NCBI RefSeq assembly: GCF_900143285.1
Contig: NZ_FRDN01000007.1
Location: forward strand, 1 to 37,855
Direction of reading: 5' to 3'
DNA from: Desulfitobacterium chlororespirans DSM 11544
GTDB taxonomy: Bacteria; Bacillota; Desulfitobacteriia; Desulfitobacteriales; Desulfitobacteriaceae
DNA: 37,855 nucleotides
Of the stretch, positions 23,574 through 29,731 are shown in pieces (the first letter of the stretch is position 1; every line of letters starts with the position of its first letter). Under the pieces are notes generated by a model. The model did no database searches. It was not told the DNA's origin and worked only from the letters and a program-made list of their open reading frames with translations. The position numbers and the translations under genes are program-made.

Positions 23574-24377
23574 CTATTCGAGGAAATTCTCTAGTCCTAT
23601 TACCAAATTTGAGAGTTGGCTTGCTTTGCGGATGGCCAGCATAATCCCAGGCATATAGGTTTCCCGGGAAAGGGCATCATGCCGGATCGTCAAAGCTTGT
23701 CCGAGGCCACCAAAAATGACTTCCTGATGAGCTATAAATCCAGGCAAGCGAACAGAATGAATATGAATTCCGTCCACATCACCGCCCCGTGAGCCCTTGA
23801 TTTTTTCGTACTCATTAGGATGACCCTGTACCAAGGGTTTTCTTACTTCTGATATCCACTCTACGGTTTTGAGAGCCGTTCCGGAAGGTGCATCCAGCTT
23901 TTGGTCATGATGCAGCTCAATAATCTCTACATTAGGGAAATACTTTGCAGCCTCCTGAGCAAAGCGCATCATGAGTATTGCGCCTATGGCAAAATTCGGG
24001 GCAATAAAAGCTCCTACCTTCGTTTGATCCACAAAATCCCGGATTTCCGCGATATCGGCTTCATCTAAGCCCGTAGTCCCTAAGACCGGAACAACTCCGG
24101 CCGCCAAAGCACATTTGGCGTTTTTCAGTACAGATTGAGGATTGGTAAAATCAACCATAATGTCTGCCCGGGTCTCTTTAAGGTGCGCTTCTTCCAGAGG
24201 GCCGGTTATCTCAATCCCTAAGGGAGCCATGGCCAGAATCTCTCCTATATCCCTGCCTTGCTGACGTGCATCTGAAGCACCAACCAGCTGCATATCTTCC
24301 TGGTCGAGGATAGTACGAACTACTTCCCTGCCCATTTTTCCTCCGGCTCCAGAAACAAAAACACGAATTTTCTTCAT
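23574..24377 (-). CDS. dapB: 4-hydroxy-tetrahydrodipicolinate reductase
   Basis: A 267-residue DapB, full length, reducing the DapA product to tetrahydrodipicolinate on the way to diaminopimelate and lysine. The cofactor motif GAGGKMGR (10-17), VDFTNP (75-80), GTTG (100-103) and the catalytic HHDQKLDAPSGTA (156-168) are all present. Only a modest GAGGG stands ahead of the ATG. In B. subtilis dapB is elsewhere on the chromosome; here it is placed directly before dpaAB, which compete with it for the same intermediate. A ten-base-pair hairpin lies 20 bases before the start codon. Confidence 0.96.
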   Translation of the reverse strand: MKKIRVFVSGAGGKMGREVVRTILDQEDMQLVGASDARQQGRDIGEILAMAPLGIEITGPLEEAHLKETRADIMVDFTNPQSVLKNAKCALAAGVVPVLGTTGLDEADIAEIRDFVDQTKVGAFIAPNFAIGAILMMRFAQEAAKYFPNVEIIELHHDQKLDAPSGTALKTVEWISEVRKPLVQGHPNEYEKIKGSRGGDVDGIHIHSVRLPGFIAHQEVIFGGLGQALTIRHDALSRETYMPGIMLAIRKASQLSNLVIGLENFLE

Positions 24378-24396
24378 CTATAACCCTCGCTACACT

Positions 24397-24430
24397 AACA
24401 ACCCCGCTGCCACAGGCATTCGGGGTTGTT
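24397..24430 (-). other. Hairpin between the ymxH-type gene and dapB
   Basis: AACAACCCCG (24397-24406) pairs perfectly with CGGGGTTGTT (24421-24430), ten pairs and a 14-base loop, just upstream of the dapB ribosome binding site. A T-run follows on the plus strand, but no plus-strand gene exists. On the minus strand no U-run follows, so processing, stabilisation or partial attenuation is more likely than full termination. Confidence 0.55.
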
Positions 24431-24468
24431 GACCTTTTTTACTATTTTAGTTAATTAACGTATTCATG

Positions 24469-24750
24469 TCAAACAGAATATTTATTAATACGCTCTGTTC
24501 TACTACTCATATCCACAATAATGACTTCCGAACCTACTTTTTTAATAGCTTCCCACGGAATCACCAAGATATCTCTATCTCTTTCGTTATTTCCCCAAAG
24601 CCCTGAAAAGCCGGAGCGGGAAGTAAGGATAATGGCTTCAATCGCTCCACTTGCCGAGATAGCTAAATCTGCATCTCCCACCAGTCCCAATTTTGCTCCA
24701 TCAAATAAATTGATAATTTCTTTACCCGCTAAGTCGCTAAGAAGCATCAT
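24469..24750 (-). CDS. YlmC/YmxH-family PRC-barrel protein, sporulation-associated
   Basis: A 93-residue protein with a single PRC-barrel fold: LLSDLAGKEIINLFDGAKLG at the start, the conserved GDADL turn, and ILVIPWEAIKKVGSEVIIVD near the end. This is the YlmC/YmxH sporulation family as I know it; the molecular role is not established. AAGGAGGAG precedes two adjacent ATG codons, and either could be used. In B. subtilis ymxH lies between the M16 peptidase gene and spoVFA, so the position agrees. Confidence 0.85.
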   Translation of the reverse strand: MMLLSDLAGKEIINLFDGAKLGLVGDADLAISASGAIEAIILTSRSGFSGLWGNNERDRDILVIPWEAIKKVGSEVIIVDMSSRTERINKYSV

Positions 24751-24759
24751 GACTCCTCC

Positions 24760-25062
24760 TTATTTTTTGATTTTCAGCCACAATTGAACGGCAAAAGGCT
24801 GCACGATGGCCAGGGCCAGGGAGATGACAGCAAGTGGCTCGACAATAAAAGTTGATGGGTTCCACCAATTCTCCGGAATTTTTAAGAAAGAAAATAATAG
24901 CTCCAGGGAGAGATAGATTCCCCCTGCAGTACCTACGAGCTGGGTTATAGCTGCCGATAACAAACTGGGTTTTGTATCTGTTCGCCACATAAGCAGATAG
25001 CGCCTGGAGCGAAGGGATGCCAGGATTCCAGCGGCAAGTAAAAAAAGTCCTAGGGCTTGCAT
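24760..25062 (-). CDS. Small integral membrane protein of unknown function
   Basis: About 100 residues with three probable membrane helices (roughly 3-18, 36-63 and 75-95) and a lysine-rich C-terminus (LKIKK). I do not recognise the family. GAGGAGGT lies directly ahead of two in-frame ATG codons; the one at 25062 has the better spacing, and a more distant upstream ATG at 25101 has none. It lies nine bases before the YlmC/YmxH gene and 68 after dut, so it is part of the same run. A sporulation or envelope role is only a guess from position. Confidence 0.7.
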   Translation of the reverse strand: MQALGLFLLAAGILASLRSRRYLLMWRTDTKPSLLSAAITQLVGTAGGIYLSLELLFSFLKIPENWWNPSTFIVEPLAVISLALAIVQPFAVQLWLKIKK

Positions 25063-25130
25063 GGCCATACCTCCTCTATGGGATGTGTATGACAAGTTCA
25101 TGCACCCTAGAACTTTTTAGACTCTACAAC

Positions 25131-25586
25131 TTAGGAAACACCTGTCGAACCAAAGCCGCCGCAACCCCGGCCAGTCTCATCCAATTGGTCTGCCAGGCAA
25201 AATTCGCCAATGAATACGGGCAGAAAAACCATTTGCGCAATCCGATCCCCGTCTTTTACAACAAAAGGCTCTGAGCCCTGGTTGATGACTGCCACCAGAA
25301 TTTCACCCCGATAATCTGAATCGATAACCCCCACTCCATTGGCTAAAGCCAAACCATACTTGGAGGCCAGACCGCTGCGGGCAAAGACAAAGGCTCCGAC
25401 GCCTGCATGGGGCAGCTCTATGGCCAATCCGGTAGGAATTTTAACGATCTGCCCCGGCTCGATGATCAGCTCCTGATCAAGAGCAGCCTGTAAGTCCACG
25501 CCGGCTGCTCCTGATGTTGCATATTGGGGAAGCTTGGGAGCCTTGTCTTTCCTGACATAAGCTATCTTTACCTTAATCGCATCCAC
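25131..25586 (-). CDS. dut: Deoxyuridine 5'-triphosphate nucleotidohydrolase (dUTPase)
   Basis: A 151-residue trimeric-type dUTPase, hydrolysing dUTP to dUMP to keep uracil out of DNA and supply thymidylate synthesis. All five family motifs are visible: SGAAGVDL (25-32), RSGLASKYG (70-78), GVIDSDYRGE (86-95), GDRIAQ (113-118) and the C-terminal GRGCGGFGSTG (139-149). GAGGAAAG lies about 12 bases before the ATG, a little far. It is the first gene after a long structured non-coding element, so it may have its own promoter within that element, but none could be recognised. Confidence 0.96.
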   Translation of the reverse strand: MDAIKVKIAYVRKDKAPKLPQYATSGAAGVDLQAALDQELIIEPGQIVKIPTGLAIELPHAGVGAFVFARSGLASKYGLALANGVGVIDSDYRGEILVAVINQGSEPFVVKDGDRIAQMVFLPVFIGEFCLADQLDETGRGCGGFGSTGVS

Positions 25587-25599
25587 GTTTCTTTCCTCG

Positions 25600-26460
25600 C
25601 ATCCATAATCATTAATATCTTGACTATCTGTTGCCTGTTCTGGAAGGGCTTTTAAGCGGAGTCTCCAGGATTTTGCTTTACATCGGTCGCTCCATAAGCT
25701 GCGCGGACAAAACTAACGCGAAAAGCCCTCCGCTCTGCCGGGTCCACCTGCGCCGTTAAGTAGTCTCTGTGGTGTGGCGGCTTGGGCGAAACCCTCATCC
25801 GGGTTTCGTGCCCAAATCGCTCCTGCTCAATGGGCGGTTGAAAACGTCCTGTTTCCAACCCGACTCCGCTGCATGCTTTTCACGAAGTTTTGTTTCCGCT
25901 CGCTTAAATTCGCTCTCTACCTGTAATGCAAAATCCTTGGGCTGCTTCTTGGGTCTAAACAGGCAGGGCGTTGTAGGAGATATGAAGCTCAACGGCGGCA
26001 GTAGCACGTCGGCTCCTCCGAGAAAAGCTCAAGAGATGACCCAAGCGATAACTCCAGAAAAGACTCGCAAAAGTTCCCAAAGCAATACTAAAAGACCTGC
26101 AAGCAGTAGCTTTGTGCACAAAAGGGAACGGATTTAGCGAAGGGGCAGTCAGGTGAACGAGGCTTTCTTAACGTAGCGAAGCCATGGTTCACATGCAGCA
26201 AGCAGCGGGGTTTGGCACGAAAGTGTCCAGTGGACAGTTTCGCTCAAGGCGGCACGCCCCAAAGCATACTCATCCGCCGCAGATGAGCTGTTAAGAAAGC
26301 GAGTTCACCAGCCCTGGAGCTATGGAGTACGTGAGTCTCCGATCAAGAAACCTTCCGGTGGAAGGTTTCAGGAGATCACGCCCGAAGGTACGTTGTGCGC
26401 AAAGCTACGCGACCCAGACGACAACTCACTCCATCACACATGACACAATCCAAGCACACC
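25600..26460. repeat. Long structured, repeat-rich element between dut and the M16 peptidase gene
   Basis: This stretch of about 860 bases holds no convincing gene in a region where other gaps are short. It contains many hairpins. A GAAACCTTCC/GGAAGGTTTC hairpin (26348-26370) has a perfect ten-pair stem and GGT loop. There is a near-perfect stem at 25835-25859. A pair of homologous hairpin modules lies in opposite orientation (25780-25816 and 26208-26251). A 20-base inverted repeat is found at 26152-26172 and 26290-26309. The flanking genes belong to a conserved neighbourhood, so the element looks inserted. It could be a composite repeat of the REP/BIME kind, a decayed mobile element or a large structured RNA. 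I saw no group II intron domain V, transposase or tRNA-like segment. Confidence 0.6.
25795..26007 (-). CDS. Possible small protein inside the structured element (doubtful)
   Basis: A 70-codon reading frame starting with GTG, five bases after a strong GGAGGAG. The product is rich in Lys, Arg and Glu (for example PKKQPKDFALQVESEFKR), has no membrane helix or signal peptide, and resembles nothing I can name. Its stop codon falls in the loop of one of the element's hairpins (25780-25816). The frame crosses several inverted repeats, which argues that it may be an accident of a structured non-coding sequence. It is recorded because of its ribosome binding site. Confidence 0.22.
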   Translation of the reverse strand: MLLPPLSFISPTTPCLFRPKKQPKDFALQVESEFKRAETKLREKHAAESGWKQDVFNRPLSRSDLGTKPG

Positions 26461-26468
26461 AAGGCTGC

Positions 26469-27743
26469 CTACTCTTCATCCCAGCCTATCTTCTCAAATA
26501 GCGCGTCCATATCCACTTCATTCCCTGCCGGACCTAACATGAGAAGACTTATTCTATCCCGCTTCCACAGGCGGTTGATGACTCGCTTCGTATCCTCAAC
26601 GGTAACACATTCCAGCTTTTCAACCACTTCTTCGGGAGAGATCACCCGATTATAGGTCAATTCCGTCTTGCCTAAACGGCTCATCCTGCTGCTTGCTGAT
26701 TCTAACCCCAGATAAAGTCCCCCCTTAATCTGAGACTTAGTCCGTTGCAGCTCGGATTGGGATATGCCATTCTTCTTAATATCTAAAATCTCGGCAAGAA
26801 CGCATTCTACCACTTCCTGAGAATTTGAGGGTGTGGTTCCTGCATAAATAGCAAACAAACCGGTATCCACGTATGTGGAATGATAGGAAAACACAGTGTA
26901 AGCCATTCCCCGCTGTTCCCTGATTTCTTGGAACAAACGGGAACTTAAGCCTCCCCCCAAGATGTTATTGAGGATATGCATGGGATAAATATCCTCATCT
27001 TCCTGCCCTAAACCGGGAACTCCTAGGATGAGGTGCATTTGTTCGGTATCTTTCAGGATCATTTCCTGCACCTGCTGACCCTTAGGAGTCTCTTCCAGAA
27101 TTCGTCTTCCTCCCCGTTTGAATTCCCCGTAAAGAGGAGCAAGCTTCTTCAAGACCTCGTCATGCTTGATTTTGCCCGCCACGGCAATGACCAGATTATC
27201 AGGAGCATAATGATGATCCATAAAGGTAAGAATTTTCTCGCGGCTTAGTCCTTTAACACTCTCCTCGGTCCCTAAAATGGGTCTTCCCAAAGGATGGTCA
27301 TTCCAGACATGATCGGAAAACAAGTCATGAATCAATTCATCGGGAGAATCCTCATACATTTTTATCTCTTCGATGACCACTTTCTTTTCTTTTTCTATTT
27401 CATTTTCATCAAAGAGGGACTCAAAAAACATATCGTTAAGGACATCCATGGCCAAATCCATGTCCTCGTCCAGCACTTTGGCATAGTAGCAGGTATATTC
27501 TTTTGTGGTAAAGGCATTGAGCTGCCCCCCCACAGCTTCCAAAGATTCAGCGATATCACGGGCAGTACGGTTTTTTGTTCCTTTAAAAAACATGTGCTCT
27601 ATAAAATGAGATATACCTTCATACCCTTCCCTCTCGTCCCGGGAACCCGCTCCTACCCATATCCCTACAGCTACTGAGCGTACATAATCTATTTCCTCCG
27701 TTATGATGCGAACACCGTTGGGCAATACGGTTTTTTGATACAT
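26469..27743 (-). CDS. M16-family zinc peptidase (MlpA/YmxG type)
   Basis: A 424-residue M16 peptidase with the inverted zinc motif HFIEH (His46, Glu49, His50) and the downstream glutamates in VVIEEIKMYEDSP. The C-terminal half has the usual second M16 domain with the GGGLSSRLFQEIRE segment. The reading frame extends 34 codons further upstream, but those overlap the carboxypeptidase gene. The ATG at 27743 gives the family start MYQKTVLPNGVRII and has GAGGGG ahead. It lies five bases after the carboxypeptidase stop. The gene holds the place of B. subtilis mlpA (ymxG), after ylxY. The physiological substrate is unknown. Confidence 0.93.
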   Translation of the reverse strand: MYQKTVLPNGVRIITEEIDYVRSVAVGIWVGAGSRDEREGYEGISHFIEHMFFKGTKNRTARDIAESLEAVGGQLNAFTTKEYTCYYAKVLDEDMDLAMDVLNDMFFESLFDENEIEKEKKVVIEEIKMYEDSPDELIHDLFSDHVWNDHPLGRPILGTEESVKGLSREKILTFMDHHYAPDNLVIAVAGKIKHDEVLKKLAPLYGEFKRGGRRILEETPKGQQVQEMILKDTEQMHLILGVPGLGQEDEDIYPMHILNNILGGGLSSRLFQEIREQRGMAYTVFSYHSTYVDTGLFAIYAGTTPSNSQEVVECVLAEILDIKKNGISQSELQRTKSQIKGGLYLGLESASSRMSRLGKTELTYNRVISPEEVVEKLECVTVEDTKRVINRLWKRDRISLLMLGPAGNEVDMDALFEKIGWDEE

Positions 27744-27748
27744 ATCTT

Positions 27749-28888
27749 TCACGTCCCCTCTAAGAGATTGCTTAAGCTCCCTTTTGGCTTGACCGAACTT
27801 TCCGCATAAAGTGGTGTGCTGCCTAATTTTTCTCCGTTCAGCCACACCTCATATGCTCCTAAGCTATCACCGGCCTTAATGGGGAGACTTGGCTCTCTTG
27901 TCCAAACAATTTTCTTTTCAAGTTTTTCCTTATCCGTCTTTAAGATATTGATCTGAATCGGATTTTGAGCAAAGGCTTTAAGCGGTTCTAAATTTTCAGC
28001 AGGGAACTCAATCGTTTCCCCCGCTTGTACACAATTCAGTGTTTCTGTCTCGTTAAAGCCCCATTCCAAGAGCTTTTGCGCATCTCCGAAACGGTCGGGA
28101 GCATGGAGGACAACAGCAATCAGCTGCCGGCCATCTTTCGTCGCCGCTGCAACCAAACATTTTCCGGCGGCAGTGGTTGTCCCTGTCTTAACTCCATCAG
28201 TATAAGGGTAATTCCAAAGCAGTTTATTGGTATTTCTTAAGTTCATGAAAAAATCGGGTTCAATAAAATGAATTTCCGTTTCTTTTAAGCGCGTAATCGA
28301 AGTAAATGCCGGGATCTGCAGTCCGTAACGAGCCATTAAAGCCAAATCATAGGCTGTCGAGACATGGTTTTTGCTGGGCAAGCCGTTGGTGTTTTCAAAA
28401 TGGGTATTTTTCGCTCCAAGAAGGAACGCTTTTTGGTTCATCAACCGGACAAAATCCTCTTCAGTACCTGCTATTTGTTCTCCGATCGCCACACAGGCAT
28501 CATTTCCTGATTTGACCATGGCCCCCGTAACCAGTTCATAGAGCAGAATCTTTTCCCCTGGATCCAGATGGATGGTGGATTCACCGACAGCTGCCGCTTT
28601 TTCGCTTACCACGACGAGCTCGTCGGGTTTTCCCAATTCCAGCCCCAGAATTGCCGTTAAAATCTTGGTGGTGCTGGCTGGAGGTCTTTGCTTATGAGCG
28701 TTTTTGTCATAAAGTATATCTCCTGTTGCCCCATCCATCAGTACCGCCGCATCGGCAGTGATAGCTAACGAGGATGTCGGTATTAATCCTTGATTGGTGT
28801 CCGTGGTTTGTGCATACACGGGAGCAGCACTTAAAGATAGTGAAATAAGAACGCAAACCCCGGCTTGCGTCCATTTTTGCTTGAACAT
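27749..28888 (-). CDS. D-alanyl-D-alanine carboxypeptidase (DacF/DacB-like penicillin-binding protein)
   Basis: A 379-residue exported low-molecular-mass penicillin-binding protein that trims the terminal D-alanine from peptidoglycan stem peptides. A signal peptide ends near residue 26 (APVYA-Q). The serine active-site motifs are complete: STTK (Ser72, Lys75), SGN (127-129) and KTG (234-236). A C-terminal beta-rich domain follows, as in the PBP5 family. GAGGTGG precedes the ATG, 21 bases after the ylxY-type gene. This gene is not in the corresponding B. subtilis run, and with the deacetylase it suggests a spore cortex or wall role at this locus. Whether it is DacF or DacB cannot be settled. 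Confidence 0.94.
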   Translation of the reverse strand: MFKQKWTQAGVCVLISLSLSAAPVYAQTTDTNQGLIPTSSLAITADAAVLMDGATGDILYDKNAHKQRPPASTTKILTAILGLELGKPDELVVVSEKAAAVGESTIHLDPGEKILLYELVTGAMVKSGNDACVAIGEQIAGTEEDFVRLMNQKAFLLGAKNTHFENTNGLPSKNHVSTAYDLALMARYGLQIPAFTSITRLKETEIHFIEPDFFMNLRNTNKLLWNYPYTDGVKTGTTTAAGKCLVAAATKDGRQLIAVVLHAPDRFGDAQKLLEWGFNETETLNCVQAGETIEFPAENLEPLKAFAQNPIQINILKTDKEKLEKKIVWTREPSLPIKAGDSLGAYEVWLNGEKLGSTPLYAESSVKPKGSLSNLLEGT

Positions 28889-28909
28889 TCTACCACCTCA
28901 CATTAAAGT

Positions 28910-29662
28910 CTATGAGGTAGTATCTCCGACTCCTTCCAATGTTATCAGTTCATTTACAGTAATGAATTGGAATCCTTCCTTGGTCAGTTGGCTTAAAATA
29001 TTGGGCAGAGCTTTCACTGTGTTCTCTTTGGGATGCATTAACACAATAGCTCCTTCTCGAGCGGGCTTAATGCCAAACCGTACGGCGGGATCCACAATGC
29101 GCTTGGTAATAACTTCCGGTGTGCTTTCCGGACGCCAATCCACCGTATCCAGTGTCCAAAGAATGGTGGTATAGCCAAGATTTTCAGCTGCTTTAAGCCC
29201 TGAGGCTCCCTTTTCGCCATAAGGCGGTGCATAATATTTGGTCTTGGTTCCAGTGATCTCCTGAATGATCGTTTCAGTCTTCAAAATTTCTTCTTGATTG
29301 GCACTGATGGATATTTGGTCGGGATGGGGATGGGAATAGCCATGATTTTCTATGGCATGACCACGGGCCTGGAGCTCTTTCACCATTTCCGGATTATTTT
29401 TAGCCCAGCGTCCCGTAAGGAAGAAGGTTGCTTTGGCATGATACTTATCTAAAGCCTCCAGAATACCGGGCACAAACTCTCCGCCCCAATCCACATTAAT
29501 GGTTAAAGCCATGACTTTCTTCTCGGTCTTGACTTGGTCGATGGGAGTGGGAAGCTGTGCCACGATCCCCGCCACTCTCTGTTCTATCAATAAGCCGACA
29601 GCTAATACGAGAATAAGTCCGAAAATCTTTAAGGTCTTAAATGGAATTTTAAAAACATACAT
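28910..29662 (-). CDS. ylxY: YlxY/PdaB-type polysaccharide deacetylase-like protein
   Basis: A 250-residue NodB-fold protein with one N-terminal membrane anchor (about 11-28), probably outside the membrane. The histidine metal motif HGYSHPH (107-113) is intact, but the first motif TFDDG reads NVDWG (57-60 region), so the second aspartate, normally a metal ligand, is a tryptophan. Activity may therefore differ or be lost, as suspected for other YlxY-like sporulation proteins. The ATG at 29680 is in frame but lacks a binding site; the ATG at 29662 has AAGGGGG ahead. Both that site and the start codon lie in the stem of a long hairpin (29660-29707). It follows pnp as in B. subtilis. Confidence 0.88.
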   Translation of the reverse strand: MYVFKIPFKTLKIFGLILVLAVGLLIEQRVAGIVAQLPTPIDQVKTEKKVMALTINVDWGGEFVPGILEALDKYHAKATFFLTGRWAKNNPEMVKELQARGHAIENHGYSHPHPDQISISANQEEILKTETIIQEITGTKTKYYAPPYGEKGASGLKAAENLGYTTILWTLDTVDWRPESTPEVITKRIVDPAVRFGIKPAREGAIVLMHPKENTVKALPNILSQLTKEGFQFITVNELITLEGVGDTTS

Positions 29663-29707
29663 TCGTCTACCCCCTTCCATTTAGATGTATGCAAGGGGGG
29701 ACGAATG
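29660..29707 (-). promoter_or_regulatory. Hairpin covering the ylxY ribosome binding site and start codon
   Basis: On the minus strand CATTCGTC-CCCCCTT pairs with AAGGGGG-TA-GACGAATG: two helical blocks of eight and seven pairs separated by a two-base bulge, with a 16-base loop. The Shine-Dalgarno AAGGGGG (29670-29676) and the ATG (29660-29662) are both paired. This should block translation unless the stem is opened. The stem also follows the pnp stop codon by 25 bases and is followed after a few bases by TTTTT, so weak attenuation is an alternative. Confidence 0.7.
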
Positions 29708-29731
29708 CAGAATAATTGAGGCTATTCTTCT

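Noticed and set aside
24397-24430. Plus-strand intrinsic terminator (hairpin plus T-run)
   Set aside because: The T-run is on the plus strand, but no plus-strand gene precedes it in the window; it is kept as an intercistronic hairpin only.
25652-25858. 68-codon minus-strand frame in the structured element
   Set aside because: It starts with TTG without a good binding site and overlaps a frame that has a better one.
25769-26137. 122-codon plus-strand frame in the structured element
   Set aside because: It crosses several inverted repeats and overlaps the opposite small frame; Ser/Lys-rich low-information product and no convincing binding site.
25600-26460. Group II intron or insertion sequence
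   Set aside because: No domain V-like hairpin with its typical catalytic triad, no reverse transcriptase, no transposase and no target duplication could be seen.
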